A stretch of DNA of 64,000 bases from positions 1-64,000 of the forward strand of contig CAZODQ010000007.1 of assembly GCA_964578625.1 (NCBI GenBank), read 5' to 3'. A model generated the notes under the pieces. It worked only from the letters and a program-made list of their open reading frames with translations, was not told the DNA's origin and did no database searches. Source of the DNA: CAZBSE01 sp964578625. GTDB lineage: Bacteria > Actinomycetota > Humimicrobiia > Humimicrobiales > Humimicrobiaceae. Below, piece by piece: positions 8,175-16,151 of the stretch (positions within the stretch are counted from its first letter, which is position 1; the number at the start of each line of letters is the position of its first letter). The position numbers were made by a program, and so were the translations under genes.

Positions 8175-8470
8175 TAAGAAATTTTCTCCCTGTTTAAAAC
8201 TTGTTTAAAAACACCCAAATTTTTCAACAGAATAAGATGTTTTTTGTTGATAGAATGCTTTATTATTTATCAACCAGCTTTTTCTACAAATATTAAACAG
8301 CTTTCAACTTCTTTTTTAACAATACAGGATGTTAATTATCCAAGCGTCTTAATTCTGTTTTTTACTTTTTAACATTTCCAACAGGTGTTATAACTACTAC
8401 TAACTATTTTAATTAAACATTATATATAATAGAATATGTTTATGTTTCAAATATCTTAAAAGAGGTTGAG
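8175..8470. other. dnaA-dnaN intergenic region, putative second origin element
   Basis: 296 bases, AT-rich, without a gene. It contains TTTTCAACA (8221-8229), the same core as the repeats left of dnaA, and TTATCAACC (8267-8275), related to the canonical TTATCCACA. A bipartite origin flanking dnaA is known in several bacteria; here it is inferred from motifs only. A dnaN promoter is likely in this stretch but was not pinned down. Confidence 0.45.
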
Positions 8471-9586
8471 ATGAAATTTCAAACAACAAAAAACGATCTT
8501 CTGAACGCCTTACTTACAACAAACAAGGCAATAGGCCCGAGAGCTTCTTCTTTCATATTAGGCGGTGTTATGATTAATGCAGGCGAAGCCCTTACTATAT
8601 ATAGTACAGACCTGGAGACAAGCATTAAATGTGAGTCTAAGGTAAGAGTCATTAATGAAGGAAAAACAGTGGTACCTTCAAGGATTTTAATAAATATTTT
8701 GAAGAGTCTTGAAGAGTCAAAAATCGAGTTAGAACTTGACAGGGAAACAAACAAGGTAAAAATAACATGCGGGAAAGCTTTTTTTAGCTTGAACACGATG
8801 TCTATAGAGGAGTATCCGGACTTTCCTGAGATAAAGAATGAAAATCCTCTAAGGATAGAGTTGAAAAAATTTAAAAATCTTCTTTCAAAAGTTCAGAAAG
8901 CCGCATCGCTGGATGAAAGCAGAGGAGTTCTTACCGGAGTCCTTATAGAAATCGAGGGCGACATATTGAGCATGGCAGCAACTGACAGCTACAGGCTTGC
9001 ATTAATAAAAGAAAAACTGGATACGACTGCACAGAACATAAAGGTGGTAATACCACTGAAGGTACTGGATAGCATTGTTAAGAGTGAATACGATAAAGGA
9101 GATGTTAAAATATATCTTGAGGAAAACCAGATAAGCTTCTGTCTTGAAGAAGAGAAAAAAGGAAAGAATATAATAGTATCAAGACTGCTATCGGGGAAGT
9201 TTCCGGAATACAAGCAGCTTATTCCAAAAGGCCTGAAACATAATATAGTAATAGACAAGGGAAAGATGCTTGAAGTTGTGAAGCGAATTTCATCTATATC
9301 TCAGGATAATATACCAGTCAAGCTGGCATTTGATAAAGGAAAAGCAGCCGTTTCAATGAATATAAGGGAAGTAGGAAGCTCCAGTGAAGATTTTGATGTT
9401 TCATATGGGGATGAAAGAATAGAAACAGCGTTTAATCCTGAATTCCTTATAGACGGGATAAACATAATGGATGGTAAAAACATAATATTATCAATAGAGG
9501 AACCGCTTAAACCTATTCTGATACAATCAGAGAAAAATAAGGAATTGATATATTTGCTGATGCCTGTCAGGGTTTCCCAGCAATAA
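8471..9586 (+). CDS. dnaN: DnaN, DNA polymerase III sliding clamp (beta subunit)
   Basis: Ring-shaped processivity clamp. 371 residues, the normal length. Seen: MKFQTTKNDLLNALLTTNKA at the start, the family-typical LAATDSYRLA-like MAATDSYRLALIKEKL in the middle domain, GKFPEYKQLIPK, FNPEFLIDGI, and the C-terminal LIYLLMPVRV. The ATG at 8471 follows AAGAGG. The next gene starts 24 bases downstream. Confidence 0.97.
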   Translation: MKFQTTKNDLLNALLTTNKAIGPRASSFILGGVMINAGEALTIYSTDLETSIKCESKVRVINEGKTVVPSRILINILKSLEESKIELELDRETNKVKITCGKAFFSLNTMSIEEYPDFPEIKNENPLRIELKKFKNLLSKVQKAASLDESRGVLTGVLIEIEGDILSMAATDSYRLALIKEKLDTTAQNIKVVIPLKVLDSIVKSEYDKGDVKIYLEENQISFCLEEEKKGKNIIVSRLLSGKFPEYKQLIPKGLKHNIVIDKGKMLEVVKRISSISQDNIPVKLAFDKGKAAVSMNIREVGSSSEDFDVSYGDERIETAFNPEFLIDGINIMDGKNIILSIEEPLKPILIQSEKNKELIYLLMPVRVSQQ

Positions 9587-9610
9587 AAAGGCATAAAACA
9601 GCATTGTAAC

Positions 9611-10525
9611 ATGAAAAAAATAAAGAGTTTGGATATATGTGTCATTGGTGCGGGGAGGCTTGGGGCAACTGTAAGCTGCATGCTTGCGCAGAAAAAGAAT
9701 TCCGGTATAAGACTAAGAGCAGTAGCCTCAAAATCTATGGCGTCTTTGAATAGAGCAACGAAAATTATGGGAGATAGAGCAAGAGGTGTGGTCTTTACCA
9801 TAGAGAATAAAAAGGCAGCATCTCTGGCTGATTGCGTATTGATATGCACACCAGACGACGCCATAGGCTCTGTTTGCAGCGAAATCTTTTCGGAAAAAAC
9901 CAAAAATTTTAACGGTTATTATGCGCTGCATTTTAGCGGATCGAAATCAATGAGCGTATTAGATTCTGCAAGGCATGCTGGTGCGAAAGTTGCATCGATA
10001 CATCCATTAAAATCTTTTGCTTCAATAAAGGAAGCGATTAAGACTTTACCCGGTACCGTTTACGGAATAACTTACTGCAGTGCAGAGTCAAAAAGAGTAG
10101 CGCAATTTATTGTAAAAAGTCTTGTAGGCAGGACGATTGAAGTAGATGACAATAAAAAAGCTCTTTATCATGCAGCTGCATGTGTGGCTTCAAATTATCT
10201 GGTTACTCTTATTAATTATGCAGTTCTTATACATAAAACGATAGGAATAAAACCGGAAGATTCTTTAAAAGGCCTTATAGGCCTGGTAGAGGGAACAGTT
10301 GAAAATATAAAAAAGATGGGAACAGAAAAATCCCTTACCGGCCCTATTGCAAGGGGAGATGTTGGCACCATCAGGGAACATATGGAAAATTTTAATAAGT
10401 ATTTTAACATGGAGAAAATTAGTCTGTATAAAGTGATGGGGAGGGAAACAAGTAAGATTGCACACAGAAATAAATGGATAGATAAAAAAACAGTCATGGA
10501 ATTAAAAAGGATACTTAAGGAATAG
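9611..10525 (+). CDS. Rossmann-fold/DUF2520 oxidoreductase in the pantothenate operon, candidate ketopantoate reductase
   Basis: 304 residues. An N-terminal NAD(P)-binding Rossmann fold begins LDICVIGAGRLGATVSCMLA. The DUF2520-type C-terminal helical domain follows, with signatures IHPLKSFA, HAAACVASNYLVTL and LTGPIARGDVGTIREH. The fold resembles 6-phosphogluconate dehydrogenases and ketopantoate reductases. It is 12 bases upstream of panB, and no classical panE is visible here. PanB makes ketopantoate, which must be reduced before PanC; an alternative reductase (PanG) is known from Francisella and, as far as I recall, is a related protein. Ketopantoate reductase activity is therefore a reasoned guess. 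Confidence 0.85.
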   Translation: MKKIKSLDICVIGAGRLGATVSCMLAQKKNSGIRLRAVASKSMASLNRATKIMGDRARGVVFTIENKKAASLADCVLICTPDDAIGSVCSEIFSEKTKNFNGYYALHFSGSKSMSVLDSARHAGAKVASIHPLKSFASIKEAIKTLPGTVYGITYCSAESKRVAQFIVKSLVGRTIEVDDNKKALYHAAACVASNYLVTLINYAVLIHKTIGIKPEDSLKGLIGLVEGTVENIKKMGTEKSLTGPIARGDVGTIREHMENFNKYFNMEKISLYKVMGRETSKIAHRNKWIDKKTVMELKRILKE

Positions 10526-10537
10526 GAAGGGAATGTT

Positions 10538-11341
10538 ATGTCTATAAGAAAAGTCACAATAGGCGATCTGGTAGAAATGAAGGAAAAGGGTGAAAAGATA
10601 ACTGTGCTTACGGCTTACGATTGTCTGATGGCCTCCCAGCTGGACGAATGTGGTATAGATTTAATATTAGTTGGGGACTCTGTGGGTAATGTACTTTTAG
10701 GATATAAAAATACCATACCAGTTACAATGGATGAGATGATACACCACTGCAGCGCGGTTTCAAGAGGTGTCAAGAGAGCTATGGTAATTGGCGATATGCC
10801 TTTTATGTCTTATCAGGCAAGCGTCGAGGAAGCAGTAAGAAACGCCGGCAGGTTTTTAAAAGAAGCAGGCGCTGAAGCTGTAAAGCTTGAAGGCGGCAGG
10901 GAAGTTTATGATACTATAAGGCTGATTGTAGAAGCAGGGATTCCGGTTATGGGTCATCTGGGGCTTACACCACAGTCTATTTATAAATTCGGCGGGTATG
11001 GAACGAGAGGAGAAACTGAAGAACAAGCTTTAAAAATTTTAGAAGATGCAAAAGGTCTTGAGGAAGCCGGCGTCTTTTCAATAGTCTTGGAAAAAATACC
11101 AGCAGTGCTTGCAAAGAAGATTACAAAGCAGTCAGGAGTACCCACGATAGGGATAGGTGCAGGAGTAGATTGCGACGGCCAGGTTTTAGTGACACATGAT
11201 ATGCTGGGAATTTTTGAAAAGTTTACACCCAAGTTTTCAAAGAGATATTCTGAAATAGGAAAAGAAATGAAAAAGTGCTACAGAAGATATATAGAAGAGG
11301 TTAAAGAGAAGAAGTTCCCCGCAGAGGAGCACTCTTACTGA
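10538..11341 (+). CDS. panB: PanB, 3-methyl-2-oxobutanoate hydroxymethyltransferase
   Basis: Transfers a hydroxymethyl group from methylenetetrahydrofolate to ketoisovalerate, giving ketopantoate, the first committed step to pantothenate and CoA. 267 residues, full length. Seen: ITVLTAYDCLMASQLDECGI, LVGDSVGNVLLGY (metal-binding Asp), GDMPFMSYQ, GHLGLTPQSIYKFGGY and IGIGAGVDCDGQVLVTHDML. The ATG follows GGAAGGG. Operon order: DUF2520 gene, panB, panC, panD. Confidence 0.97.
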   Translation: MSIRKVTIGDLVEMKEKGEKITVLTAYDCLMASQLDECGIDLILVGDSVGNVLLGYKNTIPVTMDEMIHHCSAVSRGVKRAMVIGDMPFMSYQASVEEAVRNAGRFLKEAGAEAVKLEGGREVYDTIRLIVEAGIPVMGHLGLTPQSIYKFGGYGTRGETEEQALKILEDAKGLEEAGVFSIVLEKIPAVLAKKITKQSGVPTIGIGAGVDCDGQVLVTHDMLGIFEKFTPKFSKRYSEIGKEMKKCYRRYIEEVKEKKFPAEEHSY

Positions 11342-11408
11342 GGTTCAATTATTCAAAATGATTTTTTATCCGGGTAAAAAAGTATAATAAATAACAGTAC
11401 TCTGATTA

Positions 11409-12266
11409 ATGAAGATAATTAAAAAAATCTCCGAATGTAAATCAATAATAAGCAGTCTCCGGCAGAAAGGATGTAAAATAGGTTTAGTTCCTACTATGGG
11501 CTCCCTGCATGAGGGCCATTTGAACCTTATCAGGATGGCAAAGAAGGAATGCGACAAAGTGATTGTAAGCATATTTGTCAATCCTAAACAATTTGGTCCC
11601 GGTGAAGATTTTAAAAAATATCCAAGGGACATAGAAAGAGATAGTATGCTGGCAAGGGAGGAAGGAGCAGATTATATATTTAACCCTGCAGCAGAAGAGA
11701 TGTATGATCCAGATTATAAAACAATCGTCGAAGTTAAGGAACTCAGCGATATTATGTGTGGAAAATATAGGCCTGGGCACTTTAAAGGAGTGGCAACGGT
11801 TGTTTTGAAATTATTTAATATTATGAATGCTCATATAGCTTATTTCGGAGAGAAAGATTATCAACAGATGATAATAATAAAGAAAATGGTCGATGACCTG
11901 AATCTGGATATTAATATTGTAAGCGGGCCTACAATAAGGGAAAGAGATGGTCTCGCGCTGAGTTCAAGAAATAAATATCTATCTACTGAAGAGAGAAAAA
12001 ATGCCGTTATTTTATACGAAAGTCTGAAAATGGCAAAAGATATGATAGAATGCGGTGAAAAAAATCTTGAAAAAGTAAAAAATAAAGTCAAAAAGAAATT
12101 AAAGGAAAACAGATTTATCAACAAAGTGGATTATTTTGAATTTAGAGACCCTGTGACACTGGAGGAAAGAAAAAGAGTGGGCAGAAAGCAAAAGAGGCTT
12201 CTTACTGTTGCGGCGGTATGGATAGGGAAGACCAGGCTAATCGATAACATAGTTATAAAATTTTAA
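11409..12266 (+). CDS. panC: PanC, pantothenate synthetase
   Basis: ATP-dependent ligase joining pantoate and beta-alanine. 285 residues. Seen: GLVPTMGSLHEGHLNLI with the HxGH-type nucleotide-binding motif, FVNPKQFGPGEDFKKYPR, the substrate region GKYRPGHFKGVATVVLKLFN, FGEKDYQQ, and LALSSRNKYLS corresponding to the KMSKS loop. The ATG has no clear ribosome site. It lies 67 bases after panB. Confidence 0.97.
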   Translation: MKIIKKISECKSIISSLRQKGCKIGLVPTMGSLHEGHLNLIRMAKKECDKVIVSIFVNPKQFGPGEDFKKYPRDIERDSMLAREEGADYIFNPAAEEMYDPDYKTIVEVKELSDIMCGKYRPGHFKGVATVVLKLFNIMNAHIAYFGEKDYQQMIIIKKMVDDLNLDINIVSGPTIRERDGLALSSRNKYLSTEERKNAVILYESLKMAKDMIECGEKNLEKVKNKVKKKLKENRFINKVDYFEFRDPVTLEERKRVGRKQKRLLTVAAVWIGKTRLIDNIVIKF

Positions 12267-12317
12267 AAGTAGTAAAATGTATAATCTGACCGAAAAAAAA
12301 AAGAAAAAAGGGGAAAA

Positions 12318-12701
12318 GTGTTAGTGAGTATTTTAAAAAGCAAGATTCACAGAGCGACCGTGACTGAAGCAAATATTGATTATATGGGGAGCTTAAGTAT
12401 AGACGGCAGCTTAATGGAACGTGCGAGAATAATTCCATATGAAAAAGTATTAGTGGTCAGCCTTGACAGCGGGGAGAGGCTGGAGACCTATGCTATAGAA
12501 GGAGAAAGAGATAGCGGAGAGATCTGTACGAATGGGGCAGCTGCAAGAAGGATACTGAAAGGAGAAAGAGTTATAATTCTATCCTTTGTATATATGGATC
12601 AGGGGGAAGCAGGATCCTACCGGCCGAAGATTTTATATGTAGACGGCGAAAATAAAATCATAAAAGAAGAAGATCATGTTGAAAAAGATGACCAGTGCTA
12701 A
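12318..12701 (+). CDS. panD: PanD, aspartate 1-decarboxylase proenzyme
   Basis: Makes beta-alanine from aspartate for PanC. 127 residues. Seen: KSKIHRATVTEANIDYMGSL containing the Gly-Ser self-cleavage site (about Gly24-Ser25) that yields the pyruvoyl cofactor, TYAIEGERDSGEICTNGAAA, and ILSFVYMDQ. It starts at GTG 12318, with a second GTG six bases on. The last 26 bases overlap the next gene. Confidence 0.95.
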   Translation: MLVSILKSKIHRATVTEANIDYMGSLSIDGSLMERARIIPYEKVLVVSLDSGERLETYAIEGERDSGEICTNGAAARRILKGERVIILSFVYMDQGEAGSYRPKILYVDGENKIIKEEDHVEKDDQC

Positions 12702-13488
12702 TCCGGAAAAGATTGCATCCGATATATTTACCTCACTGATTATTATATCTTTTTTTCTGTCCTCTGTCTTTTTAAGTTCATGTAAGCCTATTGTGGATTA
12801 TAATGAATATACGGAAAACCATAGCAGTAATAATGAGGAAGAAAGCCTGTATTTATTTGATTATGAAAAGATTGCACTTGAAAATACCAGTTCTATAGAT
12901 TTAGAAATTGAAAACAGCAATCTATATTTAGACATTTACCAGGACCTTATAGTACTGGGAGAAATAAGGAATGTTTCCGCGGTAAATAAAACTGACATAG
13001 AGATTACCCTTGATTTCTATGATAAATATAAAAATAATATTACTTCTGCAAAATTTCCGGCACCTGTCAATTATCTAAGAGCAGGCAGCACACTGCCGTT
13101 TTGCTATTATGTCGCTGAAAGAGATAAGTATATAGATATAGACAGTTTAAAAATAGGGGTTAATTATAAAGATTATTATGAGAGTTTTAAGGGGAATCCC
13201 ATAGTTGAGGTTGAAAGCTACAATTATACGGGAAACTTTCTGGTAATTGAGGGCAGAGTGATTAATTTAGGTAAAGGGAGAATAGGGAATCTGGTGCTTT
13301 TTTGTACTTTTTATAATGATAAGAATAAGGTAGTATTTTTAAAACAGTGTTACTTACCTGCAGAAGAAATGGATGATGGGGAAGAACAGGGATTTGTTTT
13401 AAAAGTTTTACTAGATGAATATCTACCGGATTTTACACATTATGAGTTTGAGATATTCTTTGAAGACGAGATAGATCTGCCTGTTTGA
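12676..13488 (+). CDS. Probable lipoprotein with FxLYD-like repeats
   Basis: 270 residues. The N-terminus has a hydrophobic stretch ending in a lipobox (SVFLSSC, Cys about residue 36), so the protein is probably anchored outside the membrane. The rest contains two similar beta-rich stretches: one with VLGEIRNVSAVNKTDIEITL and DFYDKYKNNI, the other with IEGRVINLGKGRIGNLVLFC and TFYNDKNKVV; these resemble FxLYD domains of envelope proteins. It overlaps panD by 26 bases, with no obvious functional link. No enzymatic motif was seen. Confidence 0.7.
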   Translation: MLKKMTSANPEKIASDIFTSLIIISFFLSSVFLSSCKPIVDYNEYTENHSSNNEEESLYLFDYEKIALENTSSIDLEIENSNLYLDIYQDLIVLGEIRNVSAVNKTDIEITLDFYDKYKNNITSAKFPAPVNYLRAGSTLPFCYYVAERDKYIDIDSLKIGVNYKDYYESFKGNPIVEVESYNYTGNFLVIEGRVINLGKGRIGNLVLFCTFYNDKNKVVFLKQCYLPAEEMDDGEEQGFVLKVLLDEYLPDFTHYEFEIFFEDEIDLPV

Positions 13489-13490
13489 TT

Positions 13491-14420
13491 TTATATCCAA
13501 TCTTTATATTTGAAATAAACGAGCATTCCAATAGATATCATGATCATTGCAACCATAATTATTATAAAAGCAAAAGCATTGCTGCCCAGCGGGAGTCCGA
13601 TATTCATGCCATAAATTCCGGATATAAGTGTTAGAGGGAGAATAACTACAGAAAAAATAGTAAGTATACGCATTATATCATTAATCTTATTAGATAGAAG
13701 TGACTGATGGGCGTCATGCACTCCTTCTATCAGCTCCTTGTAGTTTTCAAGGGTATCCCAGATTTTTTCAATGTGGTCTACAAGGTCACTAAAATAAACA
13801 TCAAGAGCCTCTATTAAAAATTCCATATCTTTTATCTCCAGAGTTTTAAGCAATTTCCTTTGCGGGAATACTATGTTTCTAAAGGTCAGGATATTGGTCC
13901 TTATGAGCAGTATATCCCTGACATTTTTGCTGCTTGCCTTTTTAAATATAGCGTTCTCAACGTTTTGTATATTTCTGTATATTTTATTTAAGATGGGAAA
14001 GTTGTAATCGATAAGTGAATCAATAACTTTATGCAAGAGGTAACCTGATCCTTTCCCTATGATTTGATGGTTTTCATTCAAATAGTTGAAGGCATTCTGT
14101 ATAGGTTTACATAATCCACGGTGAACTGTCACTAGGAAGTTATTCCCGATAAAAATATTTACGTTAAAGGGCACAAGCCTTCCGGTCTGCTTTATATAAA
14201 AGGGTATGTGCAATACCAGAAAAAAGTAGTCATCATACTCATCTAATTTTGGTCTTTCGATGATACTCAGGCAGTCTTCGATATCAAGGGGATGAAAATG
14301 AAAATGATTTCTTAAGAATTGCATATTTTCTTTTCCTGGGTTTTCAATATCGATCCATATAAGGTATTCGGCATTATTTATGTATAATGGAATATTCTTG
14401 AAAGTAACTTTTTCTATCAA
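13491..14420 (-). CDS. corA: CorA-family divalent cation transporter, possible upstream CUG start
   Basis: Magnesium or cobalt channel. 309 residues from TTG 14420: a long cytoplasmic alpha/beta and helical part (HFHPLDIEDCLSIIERPKLDEYDDYFFLVLH is the conserved region), then two C-terminal membrane helices with the signature YGMN at the end of the first, and a terminal KDWI. The TTG has no ribosome site. The frame is open upstream, and CTG at 14459 lies four bases after AAAGGGGGTG (14473-14464), giving (M)INTIVYNKNKKKLIEK, more like usual CorA N-termini; the protein would then have 322 residues. It converges on the lipoprotein gene with 2 bases between. Confidence 0.92.
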   Translation of the reverse strand: MIEKVTFKNIPLYINNAEYLIWIDIENPGKENMQFLRNHFHFHPLDIEDCLSIIERPKLDEYDDYFFLVLHIPFYIKQTGRLVPFNVNIFIGNNFLVTVHRGLCKPIQNAFNYLNENHQIIGKGSGYLLHKVIDSLIDYNFPILNKIYRNIQNVENAIFKKASSKNVRDILLIRTNILTFRNIVFPQRKLLKTLEIKDMEFLIEALDVYFSDLVDHIEKIWDTLENYKELIEGVHDAHQSLLSNKINDIMRILTIFSVVILPLTLISGIYGMNIGLPLGSNAFAFIIIMVAMIMISIGMLVYFKYKDWI

Positions 14421-14592
14421 CTTTTTTTTATTCTTATTATATACTATGGTATTGATCAGAAAGCACCCCCTTTGCTTATATCTTTATAAAATTTTATAAT
14501 TTATCATGGAAAAAAGAAATATAAATTTATTTAAAAAAATAAAAGACCCGAAGGATAATAGTTTAAGATTAATACAAGTATAAAAGACATTG

Positions 14593-14628
14593 TTGACAAA
14601 AAGAATTATGTTAGTTAAAATTACTAAC
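14593..14628 (+). promoter_or_regulatory. Promoter with overlapping palindromic operator upstream of the ROK regulator
   Basis: TTGACA (14593-14598), a 17-base spacer and TAAAAT (14616-14621). The perfect inverted repeat GTTAGT-7-ACTAAC (14610-14615 and 14623-14628) covers the -10 box. TTAGT...ACTAA arms resemble the known operators of ROK-family XylR in Bacillus, so autoregulation by the downstream ROK protein is likely. The gap 14421-14860 is otherwise AT-rich. Confidence 0.6.
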
Positions 14629-14680
14629 AAATATCTTTATAAAAAGTTCTTTTATTAAAAATATTCAATAGAGGTCTAAC

Positions 14681-14803
14681 ATAGTAAAAATAGACTCTGT
14701 TCAGTCTCACAGGCCACCATTCAACAAAGAATGGGCTGTTGTTATAAGGAACAGGACAATAAAAGCAATTGAAGAAAATATAAAGGAAATAGAATTAGTA
14801 TAA
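14681..14803 (+). CDS. Possible small protein or gene remnant in the ROK leader
   Basis: Open frame of about 40 codons ending at TAA 14803, encoding VKIDSVQSHRPPFNKEWAVV followed by IRNRTIKAIEENIKEIELV. It has no ATG, GTG or TTG upstream; ATA at 14681 lies 6 bases after GAGG (14671-14674). The composition looks protein-like, but I do not recognise the family. It could equally be the C-terminal remnant of a decayed gene or chance. Confidence 0.22.
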   Translation: MVKIDSVQSHRPPFNKEWAVVIRNRTIKAIEENIKEIELV

Positions 14804-14860
14804 TTTTATAAAAAGGTAAATATCTGAGTTTATTATTATAATTTTAGGGTATATTTTAAA

Positions 14861-16114
14861 ATGATTTACGGAGAAGAAAAAAACAATATTTCATTAAAAG
14901 AAATAAACAAGAAAAATATACTCAAAATGATAATTGATATGGGACCTATCTCCAGAATAGACATATCCAGAAAGCTTAAGATCAGCCGCCCTACTACTTC
15001 GGTTTATATAGGCGAGCTTATCAAAGACAGGCTTGTAGGGGAGGTGGGAAAAAGTAGTTCGACCAGTTCCGGGGGTAAAAAAGCAGTACTTCTTCAATTC
15101 AACAGGAAGGCGGGATATATTTTAGGGGCGATGATAGGAGTAGAGAGTATAAGGACTGCACTGACTGATTTGGAATCAAAAATAATAGAGATAATAAAAA
15201 TCCCTACCGAGGAATGGCTTGGACCGAAAGAGGTCATTAATAAAATAGTAAAGAACCTAAAGAAGATTATAAAAATATCCGGAGTCAATAAAGAAAAAAT
15301 AATAGGAATTGGAATAGGAGCTACAGGACTGGTCGACGGCAGAAAAGGCATGGTTATTTTTTCACCAAATTTAGATGGTTGGAGCAATATAAAGCTTAAG
15401 GAAATTATAAACAAAAAAATGGGGCTCCTGACTTTTATTGAGAATGAGTGCAGGATTCAGGCGATTGCGGAAAAAAAGTATGGACTTGCAAGAAATGTTA
15501 ATAATTTTGTATGTGTAGAAACCGGAATCGGCATAGGCACCGGCGTATTTATAGATAATAAACTTATGGTCGGTGATAGAGGAATGGCAGGAGAGATTGG
15601 ACATATTATGACCAATCTTGCAGGAAGTAAAGTATGCCATTGCGGCAATACGGGGTGCCTTGAGACTTTATGTTCGATTAGATCTCTTGTAGAAGATGTG
15701 GAGGTAGATATCGCAAAAAGCAGAAAATCGTCTGATTACGGCACCAGCAAACTTAGAATAGCTGATTTATACAGGCTTTATAAAGAAGGCGATGAGATAA
15801 CAGCCAGGAACGTGGAAAAAAATGCTGAGTATCTGGGTATAGGGATTTCCAATGCAATAAAAATGTTTAACCCGGAACTTATAATAATTCACGGAGAAGT
15901 CATTAAATTTGGAAAAAAGTATTTGGAAAAAGTAAAGGAATCAGTATCCAAAAATACTTTTCCAAAGGTTAAAGATGATCATATTATCAAGTTTTCGGAA
16001 TTAGGAGATAATATTGGAGTTATTGGAGCTGCATCTATTGTTTTTGATAATATTTTTAATCTTGAGAGCTCAGATATTGCAGAGCAGTATATTATAAAGA
16101 AGAGGTTAAATTAG
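14861..16114 (+). CDS. ROK-family transcriptional regulator (NagC/XylR type)
   Basis: 417 residues. N-terminal winged helix (about residues 15-75: KKNILKMIIDMGPISRIDIS, RKLKISRPTTSVYIGELIK), then a ROK sugar-kinase-like domain with GIGATGLVDGRKG, the EIGHIM motif and the zinc-binding CHCGNTGCLETLCS. Such proteins usually repress sugar genes until a sugar binds. It precedes araB and araD by 37 bases and is probably cotranscribed, so an arabinose- or ribulose-type inducer is likely. A palindromic operator lies upstream. Confidence 0.9.
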   Translation: MIYGEEKNNISLKEINKKNILKMIIDMGPISRIDISRKLKISRPTTSVYIGELIKDRLVGEVGKSSSTSSGGKKAVLLQFNRKAGYILGAMIGVESIRTALTDLESKIIEIIKIPTEEWLGPKEVINKIVKNLKKIIKISGVNKEKIIGIGIGATGLVDGRKGMVIFSPNLDGWSNIKLKEIINKKMGLLTFIENECRIQAIAEKKYGLARNVNNFVCVETGIGIGTGVFIDNKLMVGDRGMAGEIGHIMTNLAGSKVCHCGNTGCLETLCSIRSLVEDVEVDIAKSRKSSDYGTSKLRIADLYRLYKEGDEITARNVEKNAEYLGIGISNAIKMFNPELIIIHGEVIKFGKKYLEKVKESVSKNTFPKVKDDHIIKFSELGDNIGVIGAASIVFDNIFNLESSDIAEQYIIKKRLN

Positions 16115-16151
16115 AATTTGATTAAAAAAGTAAAGAATCGGTTTCTTTACT

